Shown: positions 25,402 to 33,917, counted from the stretch's first letter. The stretch is 64,000 bases of DNA from Streptomyces scabichelini (GCF_011045015.1 NZ_JAAKZY010000008.1:40742-104741), one strand, 5' to 3'. Notes: generated from the sequence alone by a model not told the origin. Program-made: numbers and translations.

Positions 25402-26028
25402 GGTTCGCAGGCGGGGGAGATCTCCTCTGACCTGCGGTGCGGCGCTCGTCTCGGCTTCGGTCGGGGCGGGCGCCGTTTTGTTTTCGGGGCCGTGCGTGAG
25501 CGATGCGTGAGCGGATGCTGCACCAGGGTGCCGGCGTCAATGACCAGGTCGCGGGGATCGGCGCGACGGTCGTGCGCGGCACCCCGCGCGACAGCCTGTT
25601 CACCACGGTTCGATCGATCCCCGGGGCCGGTGTCCTGGTGAAGGCGGGGTTCGCCCCCGTTGGCGTCCTCGATGTGGGCGACGGATGCTGCGGCACCATC
25701 AAGTTCCCGGTGTACGGGATGCGGGCTGGTGGGATCTGCGCGGTGCCGCCGGGAGCGTCTGAACCTGTTCCGGGTGTCGTGGACGGTGCGCGGAAGGCAG
25801 TGAGGAGCTTCCCGTGGCACGGCGAGTGCGCCAGGCGGATTGTGGTGTCGTGTCCTGGTTTCAGTGAGCCGGTGGTGCACGTCCCGGCGTGCGTTGCTGG
25901 GTGCCGACCTGCTCTTTCCCTCCCGCGGGTGGATTGGCCCGCCGTTGCTAGCTGTGCGGTACACGGGTCTGCCTAACTTGCTTGCAGGGGACGGAAGTTC
26001 CGTCTCCGCGTAACCGGAGGTGATCACT
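25401..26028. other. 628-bp leader between tRNA-Lys and lasso precursor
   Basis: Open frames exist on both strands (for example 25503-25976 plus) but none shows a family, a convincing start or conserved features. A GC-rich hairpin follows the tRNA at about 25440-25475 (GGCGC...GCGCC). The lasso promoter must lie in the last part, but no consensus boxes with proper spacing stand out. Confidence 0.4.
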
Positions 26029-26166
26029 GTGCAGGAGACCCTGCAGGGCTTCGAGACCACGGACGTGTACGAGCCGCCGCTGCTGGCCGAGGCCGGGCAG
26101 TACGCCGAGCTGACGCAGGGCGAATTCGGGGACTGGCCCGACTTCCCGGTCGGCCTCTGGCTCTGA
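26029..26166 (+). CDS. Lasso peptide precursor
   Basis: 45 codons from a GTG eight bases after GGAGG. The leader has the full lasso recognition pattern Y14-x-x-P17-x-L19-x3-G23-x-Y25-x3-T29 (YEPPLLAEAGQYAELT), with the conserved Thr at position -2. The predicted core is GEFGDWPDFPVGLWL: Gly1 can form the macrolactam with Asp8, leaving a seven-residue tail with a bulky Trp at position 14. This would be a class II lasso peptide (no Cys). Cyclase, RRE and protease genes follow on the same strand. I do not recognise this core among characterised lasso peptides. The gene is too short for many automatic callers. Confidence 0.9.
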   Translation: MQETLQGFETTDVYEPPLLAEAGQYAELTQGEFGDWPDFPVGLWL

Positions 26167-26175
26167 CGAGCCCGG

Positions 26176-26201
26176 CGGGTGCCGGCCTGGGCCGGCACCC
26201 G
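26176..26201 (+). terminator. Hairpin between lasso precursor and cyclase
   Basis: CGGGTGCCGGC and GCCGGCACCCG form a perfect 11-bp stem with loop CTGG, starting 10 bases after the precursor stop. It is probably a partial terminator or mRNA stabiliser that keeps precursor expression above the enzymes, as is common in lasso operons. Confidence 0.75.
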
Positions 26202-26249
26202 GTGCCACGCCGTCACGCTGTCACTCGTCCCCCACTCTGGAGATCGTCG

Positions 26250-28109
26250 ATGGGCGCCTCGCCGGCCAGCTGGTTCGTTGTCCTTCCCGACCGGGATCTC
26301 TCACCCGTTCTCCTCGATCGTCTGCGGAACCTCGCCGGTCCGGCCGCGCTCCGCATCGTGCCGCATGCTTCCGGCCGTCCGTGGCTGGTCGGCTGCTGGC
26401 CGGACGACGAGCTGACTGCCTGCGCCGTCGGTGACGTACGCCTGGCGGTCGCCGGGACGTGTTCCCTGAAGCCCGCCGAACTGGCCGCGCGGGCCCGGCA
26501 GATCAACGACACCGCGCACATCGAGCCGGTGCTGCTCGATGCCCACGGCTGCTTTCACGTCCTGGCGTCCGTCGCGGGGCACACGTACGTGCGGGGCAGT
26601 TTCTCCGGGCAGCTGCGGGTGTACTGGGCCGAGGTCGGCGGCGCCACGGTCTGCGTCGACCAGGCCCGCGTTCTCGCCCGGCTGACCGCGGCGGAGCTGG
26701 ACACCGCGCAGCTGGCCCTGCGGCTCACCGGTGACACCGTTCCGCACCCGCTCGGCTGGGATGCGTTGTGGCGTGGCGTGCACGGCGTACTGCCCGGCGC
26801 TGCTCTGGAGCTGGCACCGGGCGGCGAGATGCGCACCCGGCGCTGGTGGCGTCCGTCGGCGGCCGAACTACCCCTGGACGAGGCCGCGGCCGGGCTGCGG
26901 GAGGCACTTGAGCAGGCGGTCGCGCTGCGGGTCCGACCGGAGGAGGTGGTGGGCGCGGACCTGTCCGGCGGCATGGACTCGACCTCGCTGTGCTTCCTGG
27001 CGGCACAGGCGGGCGCCCGGCTGGTCACCGTCACGATGGACGCGGGCGCACCCACCAACGAAGACCGCCTCCACGCCACCCGGGCCGCCGGGCACCTGCC
27101 CCGCATCGAGCATCTGGTGTTCGAGTCCGCAGATCTGCCCGCCCAGTTCAGCGGGCTGGACGAACGCGTGGATCTGGGCGACGAGCCGTCCGCGATCGTG
27201 CGTACGCGGGTGGAACAGCGGTACCTGGCTGAGCAGATGCGGGCGCGCGGAGCCCGGCTGCGGCTGTCCGGCTTCGGCGGGGACCAGGTCATCCAGTCGC
27301 AACCCTCGTACGTGCACGGTCTGCTGCGGCGCTCACCCGCAACCGGCCTGCGCCACGCGGCCGGGTGGCGCGCGCGACGCCGCCAGCCCCTCGGAGCGAT
27401 CACCAGGGCACTGCTCGACCGGGGCTCGTACGCCGCCTGGCTCACCGAGGCCGCCGGACTGCTGCACACGCCTGTGCATGGAGACGACCTGCGCTGGGGG
27501 CTGCGGCCCCATCTTCCGCCCTGGGCGAGCGACCAGACCGTACAGCTGTGCCGTGAGCAGCTGCTCGGTGCGGCCCGGGACGCCACCGAGCCGCTGCACC
27601 GTGAACGCGGACGGCACGCCTGGCTCGTCTCCGCGCAGCGTGGGGGCCGACTCGCCGGCCACCTGGCCCACTGCGGGCAGCTCGACCGGCTGCCGTATCA
27701 CAGCCCGTTCTGCGACGACGCCGTGATCGCGGCCGCGCTCGCCGCCCGCCCGCACGAGGCCGCCGGCCCCTGGTCCTACAAACCGCTCCTCGCCGCCGCC
27801 ATGCACGGCCTGGTACCCGAGACCATCCTGCGCCGCACCACCAAGGACCACTTCGGATACGAATGGCAGAGCGGCCTGCGCCACAACCGTCACGCGCTCG
27901 CCGCCTGGGCCGAGGACTCCCGCCTGGTGGCTGCCGGACTGGCCGACGAGGACGCACTGCGCCGCGCCCTGCTCTCGCCCCAGCTACTGATCGGCGGGAC
28001 CGCGGAATTCGAGACCACGCTGGGAGTGGAGGCGTGGCTGCGCGGACTGGAACACCGACACATCCCCGACGGCACGAGGGAGACGAACAGTGCACCGACT
28101 ACGCGCTGA
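26250..28109 (+). CDS. Lasso peptide macrolactam synthetase (asparagine-synthase-like cyclase)
   Basis: 619 residues from the ATG at 26250, a few bases after GGAG. The N-terminal glutaminase-like domain lacks the nucleophilic Cys1 of true asparagine synthetases (starts MGASPASWF), as usual for lasso cyclases. The ATP-pyrophosphatase signature SGGMDS is at residues 239-244 (ADLSGGMDSTSLCFL); further conserved parts are SGFGGDQVI and KPLLAAAMHGLVPETILRRT. It adenylates the core Asp8 side chain and closes the ring with the Gly1 amine. Its end overlaps the RRE gene by 20 bases. Confidence 0.93.
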   Translation: MGASPASWFVVLPDRDLSPVLLDRLRNLAGPAALRIVPHASGRPWLVGCWPDDELTACAVGDVRLAVAGTCSLKPAELAARARQINDTAHIEPVLLDAHGCFHVLASVAGHTYVRGSFSGQLRVYWAEVGGATVCVDQARVLARLTAAELDTAQLALRLTGDTVPHPLGWDALWRGVHGVLPGAALELAPGGEMRTRRWWRPSAAELPLDEAAAGLREALEQAVALRVRPEEVVGADLSGGMDSTSLCFLAAQAGARLVTVTMDAGAPTNEDRLHATRAAGHLPRIEHLVFESADLPAQFSGLDERVDLGDEPSAIVRTRVEQRYLAEQMRARGARLRLSGFGGDQVIQSQPSYVHGLLRRSPATGLRHAAGWRARRRQPLGAITRALLDRGSYAAWLTEAAGLLHTPVHGDDLRWGLRPHLPPWASDQTVQLCREQLLGAARDATEPLHRERGRHAWLVSAQRGGRLAGHLAHCGQLDRLPYHSPFCDDAVIAAALAARPHEAAGPWSYKPLLAAAMHGLVPETILRRTTKDHFGYEWQSGLRHNRHALAAWAEDSRLVAAGLADEDALRRALLSPQLLIGGTAEFETTLGVEAWLRGLEHRHIPDGTRETNSAPTTR

Positions 28110-28347
28110 TGTCACCGCCTGCGCCACAGGCGACAGCATGGTCCTGCTCGACGAACGCGCCGGACGCTACTGGCAGCTGAACGGCACCGGAGCCCTCGTC
28201 GTGACGGCACTGCTGGACGGCGCCACCCCCGAGCAGGCCGCCGAACGGCTCGCCGCCACCCGCCCGGTCACCCCCGAGCGCGCAACCGCCGACGTCACGG
28301 CACTGGTCGCACACCTCGTGAAAGAGAGGCTGGTGACCGACTCGTGA
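28090..28347 (+). CDS. Lasso RRE protein (PqqD-like, B1)
   Basis: 85 residues from a GTG inside the end of the cyclase gene. The small winged-helix PqqD-like fold is indicated by MVLLDERAGRYWQLNGTGAL and the helix with LLDGATPEQAAERL. By family, it binds the leader Tyr-Pro-Leu-Gly motif and presents the precursor to the protease. It overlaps the following protease gene by four bases. Split B1/B2 arrangements are typical of actinobacterial lasso clusters. Confidence 0.92.
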   Translation: MHRLRADVTACATGDSMVLLDERAGRYWQLNGTGALVVTALLDGATPEQAAERLAATRPVTPERATADVTALVAHLVKERLVTDS

Positions 28348-28775
28348 GCCAGATCCTGGACACCGACGGCACATGCCCCGGGCGCGGCACCCGGCTCACC
28401 GCCCACACCGCCGTCATCGCCGCCCGGCTCCTCGCCCGCCTGCCACCACGCCGGATCCGTGCCGTACTGGCCCTGGTCCGGCGAGGAGCCAGGCCCGCCC
28501 GCTATGACGAGGCCCTGCGGGCCCGGGGGGAAGTAACAGCCGTCAGTACCCTGTGCGCGGGCCGCTACTGCCTCCAACGCTCCCTGGCCACCGCCCTGCT
28601 GTGCCGCATGCGCGGCCACTGGCCCACCTGGTGCAGCGGAGTACGCACCGCACCCTTCGGAGCCCACGCCTGGGTCGAGGCCGGCGGCAAGCCCGTCGGC
28701 GAACCAGCCGACACCGCCACCTACCGGCCGATGATCACCGTACCGGCAGCAGACCGCGACGGCATGGAGGACTAA
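28344..28775 (+). CDS. Lasso leader peptidase (transglutaminase-like, B2)
   Basis: 143 residues starting at GTG within a GTGA overlap. The cysteine protease residues are visible: Cys76 in GRYCLQRSLA and His108 in GAHAWVEAGG; the third member is probably Glu120 or Asp123 in VGEPAD. This is the usual size and pattern of the B2 proteases that cut after the leader's penultimate Thr plus one residue. It is the last recognisable lasso gene here; no ABC transporter follows within the window region. Confidence 0.92.
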   Translation: MSQILDTDGTCPGRGTRLTAHTAVIAARLLARLPPRRIRAVLALVRRGARPARYDEALRARGEVTAVSTLCAGRYCLQRSLATALLCRMRGHWPTWCSGVRTAPFGAHAWVEAGGKPVGEPADTATYRPMITVPAADRDGMED

Positions 28776-29247
28776 CGCCGCCAGGCAACGTCCCCTGCTC
28801 GTGACCTCGCCGAGTCGCTCGCGAAGAGACCCGCCCCCTCATCGAACACATGGCCGCAGACCGGGCCCGTATCTTCGAGCCGATCCCGCAGGTCTTCCCC
28901 GAAAAGCGCGGCGAGGAGCCCGTGCGCTGCCGCCTCCAAGAGGTCGTGAGGGCATCCTGCTTCACCCGCAAGTACGTCGCCCGCATCCGCGACGGGAAAG
29001 GTGAAGACCCAATGAGCAGGAAGACCGCCCTATCCCGCCTGTACGACGCAACCGACCAGCTTCTTGATGGCTATGTATCTCCGACTACCCGGCAACGCAA
29101 ATCGAGACGCATCGCAGGTTGTCCCCGTAGCGCGATCAGATCGCACGCCACCCCGTGGAGGAGCACCCTCCACGGCAAGCGGCGGCATTCGCGGAGTCCG
29201 ACGCGATCAACAGAGAACGCTCGGGCCGGGCGCGGGGAGCAGACCGC
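28776..29247. other. 472-bp stretch after lasso operon without clear gene
   Basis: Several overlapping open frames occur, but none has a recognised domain. The ABC-transporter gene often found at this position in lasso clusters is absent. Fragments of older genes are possible. Confidence 0.45.
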
Positions 29248-29556
29248 ATGAGCGCATCCGGCTCCGAGCCGCGTGAGACCCTTCCGGAGGCTCGCAGAAA
29301 GATTACTGCCGCCCTGCTCGCGCACGGCTGGGAGCGCGTGGACATCGAGGAAGCGTTCGACCTCTACGACAGCGAACTGGCGCGAAAGATCCGCGAAGAG
29401 CGGAAGGGCGTGGAAGCCGAGAACTTCCAGTCGCACGCCTATCTCTTCGACGGCATGGACCACGCGGCCGACATCATCGACCCGTACTCGTACGGCGAGG
29501 ACCAGGCGCGCCCGAACGAGGAACCCGGCCCGGGGGAACATCGGTACAACCGATAG
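29248..29556 (+). CDS. Small acidic hypothetical protein
   Basis: 102 residues from the ATG giving MSASGSEPRETLPEARRKIT. It is predicted to be helical and charged (AALLAHGWERVDIEEAFDLY, ARKIREERKG), ending in an acidic, proline-rich tail. No known domain. Codon bias supports coding. It lies in the island, possibly originally next to the relaxase-like gene, and could be a plasmid-type accessory protein. Confidence 0.5.
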   Translation: MSASGSEPRETLPEARRKITAALLAHGWERVDIEEAFDLYDSELARKIREERKGVEAENFQSHAYLFDGMDHAADIIDPYSYGEDQARPNEEPGPGEHRYNR

Positions 29557-29730
29557 CGCTGATTTGGCCGCCCCGAGACAGGTCACTCGGGACAGCCGGT
29601 CTCAGCGGCACTTCCTGTTGGTGGCTGGCCCCGACCACAATCCACGCGCCAACAGAGCGGGCGGCCTGCGTCTGGCGCAGTTGCCAGCCGACCGTGGTCA
29701 GAGCCAGCCAGCGTTTTCCGTTACTCAGCG

Positions 29731-30060
29731 GTGGGGGACGCGGTGCCTGCAGGGCGTGACCGGGGGATCAGCTTTGCTGCCGCCTTCGACGCCCTCACCG
29801 CCACACTCACTGAGGCCGAAACAGCGGGCCACGACGTGGAGAGGCTTCTCCAACAGGCAGTCGACCAGCGCGCCCTGGACGACGCCGACTACCCGGCACG
29901 GGTACTGACCTGGCGCATCCAACGCCTCAGCGGCAGGCTGGCGCCCAGCGCTCAAGCCCGAGCAGGACAGAGGCCGGGCGCCACACAGCTTCCCCATGTT
30001 CCAGTCCACCCAGCTGCCGCCGTCCCGGCTTCACAACCGTCGCAAGCACAGCGGCGCTGA
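29731..30060 (+). pseudogene. C-terminal fragment resembling a MobF/TraA-type relaxase
   Basis: The frame contains LTATLTEAETAGHDVERLLQ followed by VDQRALDDADYPARVLTWRI, a pattern seen, from memory, near the C-terminus of actinobacterial MobF/TraA relaxases (alpha-helical part after the helicase). The rest of that large protein is missing. An independent small gene starting at 29731 cannot be excluded, but a good ribosome-binding site is not seen. It supports a conjugative origin for the island. Confidence 0.55.
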
Positions 30061-30521
30061 TCACAACCGCGCGGACAGTCTGGGGGCGAGCAGCTCCAAC
30101 ACTTCTTCCCAGCGGTAGCGGTCGGCCCTGCCGCCAGCCTTCGGCCGGTGGGGTTCGTACGAGCCGATCAGGATGCCCATCTCGCGTAGCTGCTCCAGAC
30201 TCCGGCGGTACGCGGGATGAGCGGCCTGCGCAGAGTTCAGATAGGGCAGTACGGCGATCGGGACGTCCATCGCGGGTGCTTCGCACAGGATGCCGAGGGC
30301 GAGGTTGTCGGAGAATCCGGCGGCCAGGCCGAGCGGATGGGGCGTCCGATCTGGCTCTCCACCGCCTCCATGTCGAGGAAGCCGAGCCCTTGTGGTGTGG
30401 CGACGACGCCGACGTCCCACTGCCGCTCATGTGCTGCGGTGATCAGCTTGCCGACGTCACCGGCGACTCCGGCCGCGCAGACCACGATCTGGAGGAACGG
30501 CTTGTCGGGCTGATCACTCAC
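30061..30521 (-). pseudogene. Flavoprotein (phosphopantothenoylcysteine-decarboxylase-like), frameshifted
   Basis: The start at GTG 30521 gives VSDQPDKPFLQIVVCAAGVA and continues GDVGKLITAAHERQWDVGVV up to IGRPIRSAWP. At about 30325 homology moves to another frame: FSDNLALGILCEAPAMDVPI to the stop at 30061. The middle section, including the conserved APATFNT-type loop, is missing. Proteins of this family often pair with an XRE regulator in Streptomyces, as here. Non-functional as it stands. Confidence 0.75.
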
Positions 30522-30874
30522 GCGGGCACTCCCAGTTGGCGGCTGAAGTGGTGCAGCTCGGGCAGGGCCCGGCGGCGGTCGCGGGCTGCCATGTCGGCGA
30601 CCAGTTCGCGTACGGCCGGGCGGCGGATGTCCTGTGCCGCGCAGCTCTCGGCGATGCGCAGGGCCTGGTAGCCGTCGGCGAGTCTGCCCTGCTGACTGTA
30701 GGCGCGGGCGGTCTCCACCCACAGGGTGGCCCGGCGCTCGGGGACGGGAATGTGGCGGCGCATGAGGGGCCGTGCGGTCTGCAGGGCTATGCCGGCGTCG
30801 CCGAAGGAGACGGTCGCGCTGACCTCGCCGACCGACGGTGAAGGTGTCGGAAGGAGCTCGAAGGCGCGCTGCGG
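30518..30874 (-). pseudogene. XRE/TPR regulator, C-terminal fragment
   Basis: The frame reads VGEVSATVSFGDAGIALQTA, then RRATLWVETARAYSQQGRLA DGYQALRIAE, the TPR-like C-terminus of Streptomyces XRE regulators, ending four bases into the flavoprotein start (GTGA). The helix-turn-helix and more than half of the protein are absent; the region upstream encodes an unrelated membrane protein whose stop codon directly borders this frame. Confidence 0.7.
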
Positions 30875-31261
30875 TCAGCCCAGCAGACGCAGGGAGATGG
30901 ACTTGATGAAGCGGAAGTCCTGTCCGCTCCCGGTACGTACGGCTCCGACCAGTAGCCCGACAAGCCCGACCAGGATGTAGCAGAACACCAGAAGCATCGG
31001 CAGTGGCTGGGTCTGCGGGTAGGACGACGGCAGCCCGATCAGGGCCGAGAGCAGGGCGCCGCCGAGGATCGCCAGGAATGAGGTCAGACCGAAGTTCGCC
31101 GCGTGCGTGGCATGCTGGCGGGTCCACGGGTTCCCGGTCCGCGACCGGATGGCCAGCGGGACCAGCCAGATCACGAAGATCCCGAAGCACGTGAAGCCCA
31201 CGAGCGCCGCACCCAGATACGACCACACAGCTCCCGTCCGACTGTCGGTCCGCTCCGCCAT
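30875..31261 (-). CDS. DUF4870-type membrane protein
   Basis: 128 residues from ATG (MAERTDSRTGAVWSYLG). Three to four transmembrane segments with the family's pattern: AALVGFTCFGIFVIWLVPLA, HATHAANFGLTSFLAILGGA and a final LLVFCYILVGLVGLLVGAV. RQHATHAANF is the characteristic motif. These proteins resemble the Tic20/DUF4870 group, and their role is unknown. It seems intact, although the gene beside it is truncated. Confidence 0.8.
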   Translation of the reverse strand: MAERTDSRTGAVWSYLGAALVGFTCFGIFVIWLVPLAIRSRTGNPWTRQHATHAANFGLTSFLAILGGALLSALIGLPSSYPQTQPLPMLLVFCYILVGLVGLLVGAVRTGSGQDFRFIKSISLRLLG

Positions 31262-31769
31262 GAGGCCCTCCTGCTTCTCAGCGGCTGCTGTCTTCTGTCC
31301 TACCGCCGACAGTCCGGGACGGGTCCCGGGAGCAACCTGCACGACACCGCGGAGACCCCTCGGGCGCCTCCATGGCCAGTGAACGGTCGGAATCCGGTCA
31401 CCGATCATCGATGGCGGCGGTGAGACCGGGCGGTCAGTGGCCGAGTGGACGAACCGGCCGACGCCTCGCTGGTAGCGGGGTATTGGTAACCCCGGGAGTT
31501 GGAACTTGCGGAGTTCGCCGTGAGTCAACGATGAGGCTCGGCCGCGCGGCGCTGCCGCGCCCCGACCCCGGGCAAGCTGCTCACGATCGGCTGTGGGCGA
31601 GGGGAGGCGGCATCAGATGGGCCCAACATGTCGCCTTTCCGGCACCAATCGACGCGAGTCCACCGATCACACGGCGTTATGGCGAGCGAGCTGACCGCGA
31701 CCGGGATTTGCCGAGAAGCGGACGTTGGGCGTCTCAATCGGGGCCGCTCGCGTGAAGCGGCGAGTCAGC
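31262..31769. other. 508-bp region without recognisable gene
   Basis: I see no conserved frame on either strand. The region separates the DUF4870 gene from an alpha/beta hydrolase and may contain upstream sequences of the former. Confidence 0.45.
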
Positions 31770-32645
31770 TCAAGCGTTGTCGAGCACGAACGCGCGTATG
31801 AGCTCGGCGCACTCGGCTGGGTGTGTTTCCAGCAGCAGGTGCCCGCCGTCGTAGATGTGCGCGTCCATGCGTTCAAGCACGCGGTGGTAGGCGAGCACCT
31901 CGTCGACGTCGAAGAACGCGTCGTGTCGCCCCCACAGCACGAGCGCCGGCGGCTGGTGCGCCTGGTGGTAGTCGGCGAGCTCGCCGAAGCGGGCGACGTG
32001 GTTGGCGTAGTCGGTGAAGAGCGCGAACTGCGCGTCGATGTTGCCGGGTCGGGTCATGCGTTCCCAGTCGAGGTGCCACGACTCGGGAGGCTGCAGCGTG
32101 CGAAGGTGCTCGGGTAGCCCGCTGAGGTACTGGTCACGTGTGCCGGCGAAATTCAACCAGTTGGGCAGTTCGGCGCGGTTGTCGTCGGTCGGGTCGGCCC
32201 AGTACGCCTTGGCGCTGTCCCACTGCTCGCCGAGGCCGTCCTCGTGCGCGTTGCCGCTCTGGACGACGAGGCCACGGATGCGATTCGGATCGCGGGTGGC
32301 CAGGTGGTATCCCACCGCTGCACCGAAGTCGTGCAGGTAGACGAAGAAGTGTTCGACGCCGAGCTGGTCGAGTAGGTCCTCGATCGTCCGCGAGAGGTTC
32401 TCGAAGGTGTACTCGTACTTGTCGAGGGTCGGCGACGAGGACATGCCGAAGCCGGGGAGATCGGGCGCGATCACATACGCGGCATCGGCGAGCCTGGGCA
32501 TGACCTCGCGGAATGTGTGCGACGAACTTGGAAACCCGTGCAGCAGCAGCACCGCCGGCTGGCCGGGCCGTCCGGCCTCGCGGAAGAACACCTCTACGCC
32601 GTCGGCGTCGGCCTGTCGGTGGCGGACCTTCTGGATCGCCTGCAT
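31770..32645 (-). CDS. Alpha/beta hydrolase, epoxide hydrolase/haloalkane dehalogenase-like
   Basis: 291 residues with an intact catalytic set: oxyanion motif LLHGFPSSS, nucleophile Asp106 in YLHDFGAAVG, acid Asp242 in LWGRHDAFFD and His269 in YDGGHLLLE. This matches the Asp-nucleophile branch (epoxide hydrolases, dehalogenases). It is probably a soluble detoxifying enzyme. It is likely cargo of the island, or resident DNA if the island has been rearranged. In contrast to the hydrolases at 5.5 and 7.2 kb, all key residues are kept. Confidence 0.88.
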   Translation of the reverse strand: MQAIQKVRHRQADADGVEVFFREAGRPGQPAVLLLHGFPSSSHTFREVMPRLADAAYVIAPDLPGFGMSSSPTLDKYEYTFENLSRTIEDLLDQLGVEHFFVYLHDFGAAVGYHLATRDPNRIRGLVVQSGNAHEDGLGEQWDSAKAYWADPTDDNRAELPNWLNFAGTRDQYLSGLPEHLRTLQPPESWHLDWERMTRPGNIDAQFALFTDYANHVARFGELADYHQAHQPPALVLWGRHDAFFDVDEVLAYHRVLERMDAHIYDGGHLLLETHPAECAELIRAFVLDNA

Positions 32646-33022
32646 TGCGTCCTCGTACCCGCCCGACTCGCCTTGACACGCGGCACGCAGATCCGCCGCG
32701 AGTGGGGCGCCGAATGACCTCTGGTGGTAACCCAGAGTGAGCGGCAGCGGTGAGGTACTCGGCCGACGGGCACTACGGATCCCGGAGCGCCAGGCTTTCC
32801 CCGGGCGTCGGCCGACGACGCTCGGTATTGTGTGCGGCTGGCTTCAGGGCTGTGTGTTGCGGGTCGACTACCCCTGCTGCGGAGAAGATCGGGCAGTACG
32901 GCGGCGCGCGAGCTCTGCGGCGTAGCCGGGCCGGGTGTTGCCCGCGTCCTGGGTCCAGCGTGTCGCCCGGTTGAGGCTGATCCCGAGCAGCCGTGTGATC
33001 ACGGCGGCCACTGCCCGCCCGC
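32646..33022. other. 377-bp region without recognisable gene
   Basis: No conserved frame found. It borders an RHS-type remnant on the right and could contain more of that decayed gene. Confidence 0.4.
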
Positions 33023-33250
33023 CAGTACAACACCACCACAAGCCGCTTCAACCGCCCCGACCCGGCCGCAAGGAGCCTCACCACCCCGTACGTCTCGACG
33101 TACGTGTACGCCGACAACCAGCCCACCCTCCTCACCGACCCCAGCGGCCTGGCCCCTGTCGACCCCAATGTCCCGGGTGACGACAACCGCAACGGCCACG
33201 TGGACAGCCTCGGCGAAGCCGTCACCGGTTCTCGCCGGTCCGCACCGTGA
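33023..33250 (+). pseudogene. RHS/YD-repeat protein remnant
   Basis: The frame reads QYNTTTSRFNRPDPAARSLT, then STYVYADNQPTLLTDPSGL, the characteristic RHS-repeat-associated core end (YNP..GRF..PDP...YVYA.NNP....DPSG). It then continues about 30 residues as a short unique tail to a TGA. The large N-terminal repeat part is missing. RHS proteins often carry toxins after this core; no toxin domain is evident in the short tail. Confidence 0.75.
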
Positions 33251-33398
33251 TGACCCGCACCATCCGCTGACCAACCCGGAGATAGTCCAGGACCCGGGCA
33301 GGGTTGCCAGATCCGCAGCAGGCCGTGACGGAGCGAGGATTCGAACCGGCACCGTCTCAGTATTTCCGGACCCTTGAGTTCGGGTTGAGGGTCCCGGA

Positions 33399-33443
33399 TT
33401 TCCGGACACTGAGCGAGGCGGCACAGGCGTCAGTGTCCGGAAA
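33399..33443. repeat. Perfect 14-bp inverted repeat
   Basis: TTTCCGGACACTGA and TCAGTGTCCGGAAA flank a 17-base spacer. Partial further copies of CAGTATTTCCGGA (about 33358) and GTCAGTGTC (about 33463) lie on either side. It might be a recombination or protein-binding site. Confidence 0.65.
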
Positions 33444-33489
33444 ATACGCACACTGAAGAGGCGTCAGTGTCAGGACCTACGAGCACGTG

Positions 33490-33524
33490 GAAGGCCCGAC
33501 CGGGGGAGGTGCGGTCGGGCCTTC
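33490..33524. terminator. Hairpin terminator
   Basis: GAAGGCCCGACCG pairs perfectly (13 bp) with CGGTCGGGCCTTC around a nine-base loop. It lies downstream of the minus-strand genes that begin at 33615 and probably ends their transcript. Confidence 0.75.
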
Positions 33525-33614
33525 GGTGGGCTTCAGGGTCCGGGCACGCCGGACGTGAGGCCAGGATGCGGCATGATCGCCCGGAAGGCGACTACAGGCG
33601 TAGTCGACCGCCGA

Positions 33615-33905
33615 CTACGGGGCATCCTCGAACATCTTGTTCTTATCGAACCGGCCGTCCTCGTCCAACCAACCCTCGTTGTCCATGATCTGGTGCATGA
33701 GGATCGCCGAGTAGTCGTCCTCCTCCACGTCGTTGCACGTGGACGGCTTCCCCTTCCCGCCAGCCTTTATCTGGGCCGCGAGGGCCTTCTGGCAGTCCTT
33801 CACGACGTCGTCGTAGGACGGCTGGCTGAGCCAGATCGCAGTGCCGGTGATGCCCCCGGCGACGGCTACGGCGGCACCGGAGATGAGCGCGGTGGTGCGG
33901 CGCAT
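33615..33905 (-). CDS. Small exported or membrane-anchored protein
   Basis: 96 residues. The N-terminus MRRTTALISGAAVAVAGGIT is a signal or anchor; the remainder is hydrophilic with two cysteines (VKDCQKALAA, STCNDVEEDD) that could form a disulphide, and an acidic end. It follows a Pro/Gln-rich membrane protein by 12 bases on the same strand and is likely in its operon. Family not recognised. Confidence 0.75.
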   Translation of the reverse strand: MRRTTALISGAAVAVAGGITGTAIWLSQPSYDDVVKDCQKALAAQIKAGGKGKPSTCNDVEEDDYSAILMHQIMDNEGWLDEDGRFDKNKMFEDAP

Positions 33906-33917
33906 CGCGGCCCCCTG

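Larger units (their letters stand above)
33251..33614. other. 364-bp non-coding region with inverted repeats
   Basis: No gene is visible. It contains an unusual inverted repeat (33399-33443) and a terminator-like hairpin (33490-33524). Confidence 0.5.

Noticed and set aside
25503..25976. 157-codon frame between tRNA-Lys and lasso precursor considered as a gene
   Set aside because: No domain, no convincing ribosome-binding site, and the opposite strand has an equally long frame.
29731..30060. Considered as a complete small gene with its own function
   Set aside because: Its similarity fits only the end part of a much larger relaxase; listed as a fragment with moderate confidence.
33320..33360. 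Possible tRNA T-arm around GGATTCGAACCGGCA
   Set aside because: No matching acceptor, D-arm or anticodon arm could be built; the T-stem does not pair.
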